From a virus, in IMG/VR virus record IMGVR_UViG_3300025647_000182, positions 1 to 29,672 of that record: a stretch of DNA of 29,672 nucleotides. The stretch is one strand, 5' to 3'. How positions within the stretch are numbered: position 1 is the first letter of the stretch; each line of letters begins with the position of its first letter. The notes under the pieces are model-generated. The model was not told the DNA's origin. It ran no database searches and saw only the letters and a list, made by a program, of their open reading frames with translations. The translations under genes and the position numbers were made by a program. Of this stretch, positions 1 to 7,233 are shown piece by piece.

Positions 1-1757
1 GAATCGACGTAACAGGAGCCGCCACCTTCTCAGCAGGCATCGCAGCCACCACGGGGACGTTTAGTGGTGCTGTTACCTCAACTGGAGCAATCGCAAGCAC
101 AGCAGTGGACAGAGCCATCGTGGACTTTAGCGGCACCACGGCTAGGTTTATAGCAGGGCGGTCTGGGGGTAATTATGCCGGTTTAGAGATGCACGTTGCT
201 GGCGCTTCTGGAGTAACAAAAAGATTCAGCATTGATTACGAGAGCAATACCAAACTGTTTGCGGCTAATGGAACGTCAGAATTATTCTCTATAGCCCCCA
301 CAGGAGCCGCGACGTTTAGTGGCAACATAGGTTTAGCAGCATCCACAACATTCCCAACCACAGGCATGTTCCACCGCTCTGCTGACACGAAGCTACACCT
401 TGTTGGTGGCGTTAGTGGATTTAGCTTTGATGATGCGGCGGGTGCGTCAACACTTGCAACAATTAGCAACACAGGAGCCGCCACCTTCTCCTCAGGCATC
501 ACAGCCACTGCCCTGACCATCAACACCGCAGCCTCCCCAGCAGTCGTCTATCAAATCAGTGGGGTGACTCAGGGCATCACAGGTATTGCGCAGGTAACTA
601 ACGGCGGAGTTACTGGAACTGTCATAGGCGATGGTTTTACACGGGTGCTTGCAGGCAAGAAGCACTGGTGGTCTACAGATGATGGTGTTACGGCTGATAT
701 GGTGCTCGACGCCAGCGGCAATTTGGGTATTGGTATCTCTAACCCTGCGGATTACTACGCTAACTTTAATAGTTTAGTGTTAGGTAACACATCAGCGGCT
801 TCAGGCATGACCATAGCGTCAGGCACAACGTATGACGGCACATTAGCGTTTGCTGACGGCACTTCAGGCACAGCGGAGTATTCAGGTTACATTCAATATA
901 GCCACGGAACTGATTCGCTTTCTATTGGCACAGCCGCCACAGAACGCATGACCCTCGACGTTAACGGGAACGTGGGTATTGGTACGAGTTCAGCTACTTC
1001 AACCGCAGGATTTAATAAAGTAGTAAAACTTGAAGACGCTGCTAATGCTTCTTACGTTGTTAGTGGTGGGGTGCATGAATCAGAGTTTGCTGTATCTTCT
1101 GACGGGGGATGGCTAGGCACATCAACCTCCATACCACAAAGATTTGTTACAAACGGCGAAGAACGCATGCGCCTCGACGCCAGCGGCAATTTGTTGGTGG
1201 GTACTCCTTCAGCAGGCGGTGTAGGCACAACAATATATAGCCCTTCTGGTGTTGGACGCATAGACCTAAATAAATCAACTAGCGGTGCTGCTACTGCCAT
1301 GGCCTTCTATTACGTTGGTGGTTTGGTGGGTTCTATTTCATACAGCGACACAGCCACAGCCTACAACACCTCATCAGACTACCGCCTAAAAGAAGACGAC
1401 GTACCTATGACAGGTGCTACAGAGCGTGTCAAAGCATTACGTCCAATCAACTTTGCGTGGAAGGTAGACGGCTCAAGAACAGATGGTTTCTTTGCACATG
1501 AAGTACAGGAAGTTGTACCGGAATGCGCGACAGGCTCTAAAGACGCAATGCGTGATGAAGAATACGAAGTCACTCCAGCAGTCGAAGAAGTCAGAGATGA
1601 AGACGGCAACGTAACTACAGAAGCCGTAGCAGCCGTTATGGGTACTCGCAGTGTTCCTGATTATCAGGGCATCGACCAAAGCAAGCTGGTGCCTTTGTTG
1701 ACAGCAACCATTCAAGAGCTTATTGCTCGTATCGAAGCCCTAGAAGGAGCAAAATAA
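1..1757 (+). CDS. Tail fibre/spike with C-terminal S74 chaperone domain (5' truncated)
   Basis: The reading frame is open from position 3 and runs off the left edge; the GTG at 105 is only an internal codon. The visible part is a low-complexity shaft rich in Gly, Ala, Thr and Ser, with repeated units such as TGAATFSGNI and LDASGNLGIGTS. The last ~125 residues match an intramolecular chaperone of the Peptidase_S74 type: SSDYRLK (likely cleavage Ser at 1374-1376), then ALRPINFAWK and GFFAHEVQEVVPE, ending in a short helix. In this family the domain trimerises and folds the fibre, then cuts itself off just before the conserved Ser. The protein probably binds the host surface. It is followed one base later by a small gene. 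Confidence 0.88.
   Translation, partial: IDVTGAATFSAGIAATTGTFSGAVTSTGAIASTAVDRAIVDFSGTTARFIAGRSGGNYAGLEMHVAGASGVTKRFSIDYESNTKLFAANGTSELFSIAPTGAATFSGNIGLAASTTFPTTGMFHRSADTKLHLVGGVSGFSFDDAAGASTLATISNTGAATFSSGITATALTINTAASPAVVYQISGVTQGITGIAQVTNGGVTGTVIGDGFTRVLAGKKHWWSTDDGVTADMVLDASGNLGIGISNPADYYANFNSLVLGNTSAASGMTIASGTTYDGTLAFADGTSGTAEYSGYIQYSHGTDSLSIGTAATERMTLDVNGNVGIGTSSATSTAGFNKVVKLEDAANASYVVSGGVHESEFAVSSDGGWLGTSTSIPQRFVTNGEERMRLDASGNLLVGTPSAGGVGTTIYSPSGVGRIDLNKSTSGAATAMAFYYVGGLVGSISYSDTATAYNTSSDYRLKEDDVPMTGATERVKALRPINFAWKVDGSRTDGFFAHEVQEVVPECATGSKDAMRDEEYEVTPAVEEVRDEDGNVTTEAVAAVMGTRSVPDYQGIDQSKLVPLLTATIQELIARIEALEGAK
12..509 (+). repeat. Direct repeats in tail-fibre shaft
   Basis: A 39-base unit at 12-50 recurs at 471-509 with four mismatches and encodes TGAATFS-type shaft residues. 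A shorter relative begins near 300. A separate 21-base unit encoding LDASGNL is identical at 705-725 and 1173-1193. Such repeats are usual in trimeric fibre shafts and can recombine to change fibre length. Confidence 0.7.
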
Positions 1758-1758
1758 C

Positions 1759-2058
1759 ATGACAACACAATGGACAATCGCACAACTCGAAAGAACCACA
1801 GCAACAGGCGGTGTCACTATCGCTCACTGGAGAGCCACAGCAACTGATGGGGAATACTCAGCCAGCTCATACGGCACCTGCTCTTTTACACCTGATGCAG
1901 ACTCAGAAGGCTTTGTAGCTTTTGAAGACCTTACAGAGTCTCAGGTACTTGAGTGGGTCTATGAAGCTCTGGATAAAGATGCTGTTGAAGCATCAATAGC
2001 GACTCAGATCGAGGCTCAGAAGGCTCCTGTGACTATGGCTGGTTTGCCATGGAATTAA
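1759..2058 (+). CDS. Small phage structural-type protein, function unknown
   Basis: A 99-residue protein begins one base after the tail-fibre stop, so the two are translationally coupled. The sequence (MTTQWTIAQLERTTATGG...) has a beta-rich first half containing IAHWRATATDGEYSASSYG, then an acidic segment FEDLTESQVLEWVYEAL and a short helical tail ending MAGLPWN. Small proteins of this kind are often found right after tail-fibre genes in marine phages and may be fibre or tail accessory proteins. There is no signal peptide or membrane segment. The role is inferred from position only. Confidence 0.75.
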   Translation: MTTQWTIAQLERTTATGGVTIAHWRATATDGEYSASSYGTCSFTPDADSEGFVAFEDLTESQVLEWVYEALDKDAVEASIATQIEAQKAPVTMAGLPWN

Positions 2059-2116
2059 TCATGGGACACACATATAAATAAAAGAAGCACTATATTAGTA
2101 CTTAGAGAAATTAACT

Positions 2117-2266
2117 ATGTCAGCTCTCGAATTTGTTAATACCGCCTGGCCTGTTGCAGTGGGATTTGTTACGCTGGTTATAGTTTTAGCCAAGATGCAT
2201 AATGACATTGAAACCTTAAAAGAAAAGGTAAAAGTAGTGTTCGATTTATGGAATAATAGAAAATGA
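2117..2266 (+). CDS. Small single-pass membrane protein (49 aa)
   Basis: ATG at 2117 to TGA at 2264-2266 gives 49 residues. The N-terminal half is hydrophobic (WPVAVGFVTLVIVLA, about residues 11-25) and forms one membrane segment. It is followed by a charged amphipathic helix (AKMHNDIETLKEKVKVVFDLW). The layout recalls small haemolysin- or holin-accessory proteins in which a coiled coil is joined to one membrane span, but the identity is not certain. It is the last plus-strand gene before the terminator at 2282. The upstream AGAGA is a weak ribosome binding site. Confidence 0.55.
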   Translation: MSALEFVNTAWPVAVGFVTLVIVLAKMHNDIETLKEKVKVVFDLWNNRK

Positions 2267-2281
2267 TTATTTTCATAAATA

Positions 2282-2307
2282 AAAAAGGGGCTGTAAAGCC
2301 CCTTTTT
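2282..2307. terminator. Bidirectional rho-independent terminator
   Basis: GGGGCT (2287-2292), loop GTAA, then AGCCCC (2297-2302), flanked by five A on the left and five T on the right that extend the stem. Because both flanks are homopolymeric it works as an intrinsic terminator in both directions. It sits exactly where plus-strand structural genes and the minus-strand replication operon converge. Confidence 0.92.
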
Positions 2308-2309
2308 AT

Positions 2310-2531
2310 TTACTCTACTATTTCGCCTTGAGGAGCTTCTAGTTCTACTCCCAGTAGCTCGGTAAAGCCTTTATTAGCAACCTCGATTTGGTCTAGCCGA
2401 GCACGAGTTTGTACGCCCTGCTGTTGCAAATCAGTAATCTGATTGATAATATACTTCGCTTTATCACTAATCTCGTCGACTTTGTACTCAACACCATTGA
2501 AAGTGATAGTTTTTACTTCGTTTTCTGCCAT
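2310..2531 (-). CDS. Small conserved phage protein (DUF6447-like)
   Basis: A 73-residue protein: MAENEVKTITFNGVEYKVDEISDKAKY, then a predicted helical stretch (IINQITDLQQQGVQTRARLDQ) and a short acidic tail. The arrangement, a beta-hairpin with 'GVEY' followed by a coiled-coil helix, resembles small proteins found in cyanophages and other marine phages (DUF6447-like); this assignment is from memory of the pattern. It is the last gene of the minus-strand nrd operon, 19 bases after nrdB, and ends at the terminator. Function is unknown. Confidence 0.65.
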   Translation of the reverse strand: MAENEVKTITFNGVEYKVDEISDKAKYIINQITDLQQQGVQTRARLDQIEVANKGFTELLGVELEAPQGEIVE

Positions 2532-2550
2532 AATATATATAGGTTCCTAT

Positions 2551-3513
2551 TTATTTAAAGATATCTTGCCAGTTACCGGTAGTGCTCGCGCGAGAATACT
2601 CGGTGGCTCGGTTTTCAAAGAAATTAGCGTGTTCTACGCCGTTTAACATATAGTCTAGCCACTCTAAAGGATTTTTCTCGCTCCCAAAAATCTTTTTCAA
2701 GCCTAGCCCTAATAGTCTTCTGTCTGCAATATAACGAATATAACCTTTTACCTCTTCTGGAGTTAGATTAGGTACATCTGCTCCTTCAAAACAAAGGTCA
2801 ATAAACGCGTCTTCTAGCTCTACTGTACGCTCCGCTGCACAATAGATTTGATACTTTAAGTCATCATTCCATAATTCTGGGTTTTCTTGAATAAAAGTTC
2901 TAAATAAACGACTCATGCCTTCTACATGTAAACTCTCATCCCGGACAGACCAAGTTACAATCTGACCCATTCCCTTCATTAAGTTATGTCGTGGAAAATT
3001 TAATAGAATTGCAAAGCTACTAAATAATTGCACGCCTTCAGTAAAGCCAGAGTATATAGCCATAGTTTTAGCTATATCCATCTTAGTTCCCATACCAAAG
3101 TTACTTAAGTATTCATGCTTGTCCAGCATTTCTTTATGTTCAAAGAACTTCTGGTACTCATCTTCACTGAAACCAAGAGTTTCAAGTAACAATGAGTATG
3201 CTTCTTGATGCACTGCTTCCATTGCTGCAAAAGCAGAGAGCATCATTCTTACTTCAGGTTGCTTGAATGTAGGTAAATAATGAGTAGCATAGCCACAACA
3301 TACATCAACGTCAGCCTGTGTAAAAAACCGAAAAATATTAGCAATCAATTTCTTGTTGCCAATAGTCATTTTCTCTCTATAATCCTTTAGGTCGTCTGCA
3401 AGATTTACCTCATCGGGCAGCCAATGGGCGTGTTGTTGTTGCTTATAGTGTTCAAAAGCCCAAGGATAGTTAAACGGTTTATAGTATGCTCTTTCTTCTA
3501 GTAAGTTACTCAT
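2551..3513 (-). CDS. nrdB: Ribonucleotide reductase class Ia, small (R2) subunit
   Basis: Supplies the tyrosyl radical that NrdA uses to reduce ribonucleoside diphosphates to deoxyribonucleotides. All expected ligands of the di-iron site are visible: D68, E99, H102 (EAVHQEAY), E159, E193 and H196 (RDESLHVEG). The radical tyrosine is Y106, seven residues after E99, the same spacing as E. coli E115/Y122. At 320 residues it is somewhat shorter than the E. coli protein (~375) but complete at both ends. Its ATG (3511-3513) lies inside the last codons of the upstream HNH gene (8 base overlap), so it is translationally coupled to an intruding gene. Confidence 0.96.
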   Translation of the reverse strand: MSNLLEERAYYKPFNYPWAFEHYKQQQHAHWLPDEVNLADDLKDYREKMTIGNKKLIANIFRFFTQADVDVCCGYATHYLPTFKQPEVRMMLSAFAAMEAVHQEAYSLLLETLGFSEDEYQKFFEHKEMLDKHEYLSNFGMGTKMDIAKTMAIYSGFTEGVQLFSSFAILLNFPRHNLMKGMGQIVTWSVRDESLHVEGMSRLFRTFIQENPELWNDDLKYQIYCAAERTVELEDAFIDLCFEGADVPNLTPEEVKGYIRYIADRRLLGLGLKKIFGSEKNPLEWLDYMLNGVEHANFFENRATEYSRASTTGNWQDIFK

Positions 3514-4117
3514 AATGTTTATTACTCTTTTTAAAATTCTCTTGGGCAGTTAATATTTGCCAGTTTTGGTGATAGTGCAATCCGCTAACGTTATTACCTT
3601 GAAGAGGAACAATATGGTCAATATGATACTGTATACCAAACATATCTTTTCGTAGCATATTTATAGCATACATCTCTTCTAATATAATATGGTCTAGCTC
3701 TGAAAACCACTTAGGAGTAGCTTTTAACTTAGCAGCCCTTCTATTAGTAGCCCTAGCAGCGTAGGATTCTTTATTCTTAGTATAGTGTGCTTTGTGTTTT
3801 AATCTTATTCTATCTCTATTCTCCGTATAATAAGAAGACTCACACTCTCTACAGCAATTTCTTAATCCATCAAGTTTTTTAGTACTTAGGTTAAACTCTG
3901 ATATAGCTTTTAAAGTATTACACCGACGACACTTTTTTTCTCCATTTATAACTGGTAGTGACTTATTATTCGGAGTTAGGCCTAGGAACCCATACTCTTT
4001 TATTCTATTAGCTATAGTCCTGACGGAGCAATTAAAGTGTAAAGCTAGTTCTGGCCTTGATACGCCTTTCTGAACTAAGCATTTTAACTGCTCTTTATCT
4101 ATCGCTACCCTTGACAT
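3506..4117 (-). CDS. HNH homing endonuclease inserted between nrdA and nrdB
   Basis: A 203-residue free-standing HNH nuclease. It has an N-terminal HTH (RPELALHFNCSVRTIANRIKE, about 21-41) and a zinc finger formed by C63, C66 and the C88/C89-C92 pair. The C-terminal HNH/His-Me finger has H165, D167, H168 (YHIDHIVPL), N185 and N194, and ends KKSNKH. The ATG at 4115-4117 overlaps the last four codons and stop of nrdA by 13 bases, and the end overlaps nrdB by 8 bases. The element therefore fits between two coupled genes without breaking either. HNH genes placed this way spread by cutting uninvaded relatives. Expression depends on the nrd operon. Confidence 0.92.
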   Translation of the reverse strand: MSRVAIDKEQLKCLVQKGVSRPELALHFNCSVRTIANRIKEYGFLGLTPNNKSLPVINGEKKCRRCNTLKAISEFNLSTKKLDGLRNCCRECESSYYTENRDRIRLKHKAHYTKNKESYAARATNRRAAKLKATPKWFSELDHIILEEMYAINMLRKDMFGIQYHIDHIVPLQGNNVSGLHYHQNWQILTAQENFKKSNKHYE

Positions 4118-5874
4118 GAAAGGCAGCCTTCTTCATCAATGGTTTCAAATAGGTATTGTCTTAGTACTTCATCTGATACGTTCTCAGCCCTTTTCATTGC
4201 TTCACTTCGTAGATAGTACAGAGTCTTTACTTTTTTCTGCCAAGCCATCATATGTACTGCATGAAGTTCTTGTTTTGATATATTAGCTGGAAAGAAAACA
4301 TTGAGAGACTGACTTTGGCATATAAAAACTTGCCTATCTGCTGCAAACTCAATAATCCATCTCTGGTCTATCTCTACTGCGGTTTTGAATACAGCTTTGG
4401 TATAATCATCTAGAAAATCTAGATGCTGTACTGAGCCTCCGTTTGTAATGATACTCTTCCAAACTTCATCTGTGTTTTTATCTATTTCATCCAAGGCAAA
4501 TTCGAGATACTCATTTTTAAGAAGGCTTGAACCACTTTTTGTCTTTTGAGTAAATGCATTAGCTCTATAAGGCTCAATACTAGGACTTGTGTTCCCACAT
4601 ATAATACTACTACTGGCGTTAGGAGCAACAGCCAAAAGGTGAGCATTACGTACAGTACCAGAAATATCATCTGGACATGCACCTCTTTCATTTGCGAGCT
4701 CTCTTGTTGCACGAAGTGCCTCCGATTTAATCCTACTAAACATTTTAATATTCGCACTTTTTGCAAGTGCACTCTCAAAAGCTATACTATGTCTTTGCAG
4801 ATAAGCATGAAATCCCATAGCGCCTAGACCAATACTTCTTTCTCTTTCTGCACTTAACTTTGCTCTGTGTAGCTCTGAAGGAGCATTTTCTATGAAGAAA
4901 GTTAACACATTATCCAACATTCGTACTAGGTCAGGAATGAATTGGTCATTGTTTTTCCACTCATCATATTCCTCCAAATTTACACTAGATAAACAACATA
5001 CTGCTGTACGTTCACTATCTGTGGCAAGCGTAATCTCAGAACATAAGTTAGAGTGATGTACCTGTAGCCCGAGCTTTTTCTGAAAATCTGGAAGAGCTTC
5101 TTGAACTGTATCTTTAAACATAATATACGGTTCGCCAGTCTCAACCCTGTTCTGAATCAGCTTTACCCAAAGAGTTTTAGCAGATACAGTTTTTACTACC
5201 TTTTGAGTGTGTGGGTCAATTAAGGCCCATGAATCATCAAATCCTTCTACTCTTGTAGCTTGTTCTATCAGATTCATGAACTCATCAGATAGAGTAACGG
5301 CATGATGTAGGTTAGTAGATTTTCTATTAACGTCCCCGCCTGTAGGCTTACGTATGTCCAAAAATTCTTCAATCTCAGGATGTGATATGTCCAAATATGC
5401 TGCATAGCTACCTCGTCTAGTTACTCCTTGTGAAAACGCTAACATCTCTGCATCAACTACTTTTAGAAATGGTATTACTCCAGTACTCTCTGACCCCGCA
5501 GAGGTTTTGCTTCCCACTGAACGAACGTTATTCCAACAACCACCAACTCCACCACCTACACTCGAAAGAAACGCATTTTCAGTATAATGACCTGTAATCC
5601 CTTGCCGGCTATCTTCAACATAATTCAAAAAGCAACTAATAGGTAGACCACGATTTGTTCCACCATTACTCAGAATGGGTGTGGAGAACATAAACCATAA
5701 TTTACTTGCATAATCGTACAGCCTCTGCGCGTGTGCGTCATCATCTGCAAATGCCTTAGCTGCTCTAGCAAATGCGTCTTGTGGAGAGTTTTCTCCTTCA
5801 ATCAAGTACCTATCTTCTAGTGTTTTAATACTAAACTCTGATAAGTAGTTATCTCTATTATAATTAAGCTGCAT
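4105..5874 (-). CDS. nrdA: Ribonucleotide reductase class Ia, large (R1) subunit
   Basis: The catalytic subunit. Visible residues are C81 (PISCFLN) and C293 (AVCCLSS), which form the active-site disulphide; N276/C278/E280 (NLCSEITL), the thiyl-radical site; Y553-Y554 (LYYLRSE), the radical path; and a C-terminal C584/C587 pair (GCLSCQG) for re-reduction by thioredoxin or glutaredoxin. At 589 residues it is much shorter than E. coli NrdA (761), mainly because it lacks the N-terminal ATP-cone. It should therefore not be switched off by dATP, which suits a phage that needs large dNTP pools. It overlaps the upstream flap exonuclease by 11 bases and the downstream HNH gene by 13. Confidence 0.96.
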   Translation of the reverse strand: MQLNYNRDNYLSEFSIKTLEDRYLIEGENSPQDAFARAAKAFADDDAHAQRLYDYASKLWFMFSTPILSNGGTNRGLPISCFLNYVEDSRQGITGHYTENAFLSSVGGGVGGCWNNVRSVGSKTSAGSESTGVIPFLKVVDAEMLAFSQGVTRRGSYAAYLDISHPEIEEFLDIRKPTGGDVNRKSTNLHHAVTLSDEFMNLIEQATRVEGFDDSWALIDPHTQKVVKTVSAKTLWVKLIQNRVETGEPYIMFKDTVQEALPDFQKKLGLQVHHSNLCSEITLATDSERTAVCCLSSVNLEEYDEWKNNDQFIPDLVRMLDNVLTFFIENAPSELHRAKLSAERERSIGLGAMGFHAYLQRHSIAFESALAKSANIKMFSRIKSEALRATRELANERGACPDDISGTVRNAHLLAVAPNASSSIICGNTSPSIEPYRANAFTQKTKSGSSLLKNEYLEFALDEIDKNTDEVWKSIITNGGSVQHLDFLDDYTKAVFKTAVEIDQRWIIEFAADRQVFICQSQSLNVFFPANISKQELHAVHMMAWQKKVKTLYYLRSEAMKRAENVSDEVLRQYLFETIDEEGCLSCQG

Positions 5875-6694
5875 CCAGCATTCTCCGTGTTACTTCTGAC
5901 AAATTATCAGGCCCTATTGCATCATCGCAATATGTTACTAAATCCATTAATTCATAGTTCTTAAGTAAAATTTCTGCGTTAGCATTCAACTCTTGAATAT
6001 ACTTATAATGCCCTGGAATAGGTATACTATCATAGATAGACATAGCATCCCCATATTCTTTTATTAACTGCTCTGCACGTTTTGGGCCAATACCGCTAAT
6101 GCCAGGTATGTTGTCACCCTTATCTCCGGTTAAACACTTAAAAGAGATATATTCTTCACGAGAAACTCCATAATGCTCAGACCAGTTATCTACTGTTACT
6201 TCTTTACGAGTTACATAGGAGAATCTATTTACTCCCTCTTGAATTAACAAGTCCCAGTCTCTATCACTAGAAATCAACCAAATATGGTCTAATTTGTACT
6301 TGTTTTTATGTTTTACTAGGTGGGCAGCAAGGTCATCTGCCTCTACACCTTGAAAACGAATCACTTTATAACTCTCTGCTAACAACTCTAAAGTTTTCTC
6401 ATATTCATTAAAGAAATCTTTAAAAGCCTGTGCTTCTGCCTCTGTTTGCGTGTCGTATTTATCTTTTCGATTCTGCTTATACTCAGGTAAAATCTGCTTT
6501 CTGTAGCTAGACGACCCCCAGTCGGCTGTGATAATCACATTCCCACATTTGTAAGACGTTGCTAGAGACTTTACTGTTGTTACATAATCATGACGAAAAT
6601 CTGTTCTACCTGCATGTTTCCATCTAAACGCAAGGTTTAGAGCATCAACAATAAGAGTTGAGCCTGTTTGTATATCATTAAAATTAAAAGCCAC
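5864..6694 (-). CDS. 5'-3' exonuclease / flap endonuclease (FEN)
   Basis: A 276-residue single-domain FEN like the N-terminal domain of Pol I and T5 D15. Metal-binding acids are visible: D17 (LIVDALNLAFR), D58, E118/D120/D121 (GVEADDLAA), D144/D146 (SSDRDWDLL), and D191/D194 (LTGDKGDN). These are followed by the helix-hairpin-helix GISGIGPKRAEQLI that binds DNA. The WGSSSYRKQILPEYKQNR segment is the basic helical arch. It removes RNA primers and flaps. The phage polymerase at 14350-16620 has no 5' nuclease domain, so this separate gene supplies it. It overlaps the resolvase-like gene by 11 bases and nrdA by 11. Confidence 0.94.
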   Translation of the reverse strand: MAFNFNDIQTGSTLIVDALNLAFRWKHAGRTDFRHDYVTTVKSLATSYKCGNVIITADWGSSSYRKQILPEYKQNRKDKYDTQTEAEAQAFKDFFNEYEKTLELLAESYKVIRFQGVEADDLAAHLVKHKNKYKLDHIWLISSDRDWDLLIQEGVNRFSYVTRKEVTVDNWSEHYGVSREEYISFKCLTGDKGDNIPGISGIGPKRAEQLIKEYGDAMSIYDSIPIPGHYKYIQELNANAEILLKNYELMDLVTYCDDAIGPDNLSEVTRRMLDAA

Positions 6695-7130
6695 CTATGA
6701 ACTCCATTATTTCATTTGTTAACCATTCTTCAGCTAGAAGTACATAACAATCTAGAAAAGATATATACATCCACTCTGGACATACTTCAGGCTTTTCTGC
6801 TGTACATACAAATACTTTGGAGCGGTCATACTTAAAGAATAATAAAGGCTTTTGATTTCCGCCTTCTGCCTGTACTACTACTTTCTTCCACCAACGAATT
6901 AAATCATTTGTCTTTGGTTGTGTAAATACTTTATCACTAAGTGGAGAATCTTTATAATTTTTAACTTCTATACAGTAATGATTTCTTTGATTGGGGACAT
7001 ATAAATCTCCTTTTAAGTACTCAAGTGCGCCAGAAGCTGGAACTCTTTCAAACTTCAATCCTGTTAATTCTCGAAGCATGTCCCTTACTAGATACTCCCC
7101 CCTCGCCCCCTTCGCTCTCGAATCTACCAT
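6684..7130 (-). CDS. Holliday junction resolvase-like PD-(D/E)XK nuclease
   Basis: 148 residues with the Hjc-type pattern: E12 in KGARGEYLVRDML, G41-D42 (KGDLYV), and E55-x-K57 (CIEVKNY). This is the catalytic E...D...ExK set of archaeal Hjc-like and many phage resolvases. It probably cuts branched DNA before packaging or during recombination; a general nicking nuclease is the alternative. The ATG at 7128-7130 has a good AAGGAAG site upstream. It sits between sbcC and the flap exonuclease, which fits a DNA-repair role. The C-terminal half is not conserved with anything I recognise. Confidence 0.82.
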   Translation of the reverse strand: MVDSRAKGARGEYLVRDMLRELTGLKFERVPASGALEYLKGDLYVPNQRNHYCIEVKNYKDSPLSDKVFTQPKTNDLIRWWKKVVVQAEGGNQKPLLFFKYDRSKVFVCTAEKPEVCPEWMYISFLDCYVLLAEEWLTNEIMEFIGGF

Positions 7131-7233
7131 AATCTTCCTTTAGTTCTCCATGACAAGTGCATGGCTTGTGTATTTCTATAGGAGGCTCACATTTATCATA
7201 ATTCCACCAACCTCTTCGTCTACCTGCTCCCAC
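7048..7233 (-). CDS. Small cysteine-containing protein, hypothetical
   Basis: A 61-residue frame with a GTG start at 7231-7233 that overlaps the sbcC stop as TAGTG, a coupling seen at several junctions here (TAATG at 10621, 22072 and 22795). It contains WWNYDKCEPPIEIHKPCTCHGELKE-type residues: three Cys and two His in a short span that could bind a metal. Its last 83 bases overlap the start of the resolvase-like gene in another frame, and that tail looks unconserved. It fills an otherwise empty 100 base gap. I recognise no family. It may be a real small gene or a chance open frame. Confidence 0.45.
   Translation of the reverse strand: MGAGRRRGWWNYDKCEPPIEIHKPCTCHGELKEDYGRFESEGGEGGVSSKGHASRINRIEV

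Noticed and set aside
4482-4827. Open frames in other frames of nrdA
   Set aside because: Clear nrdA coding sequence with all catalytic residues occupies this DNA; these are chance frames. The same holds for frames in the tail fibre, sbcC, polymerase and helicase.
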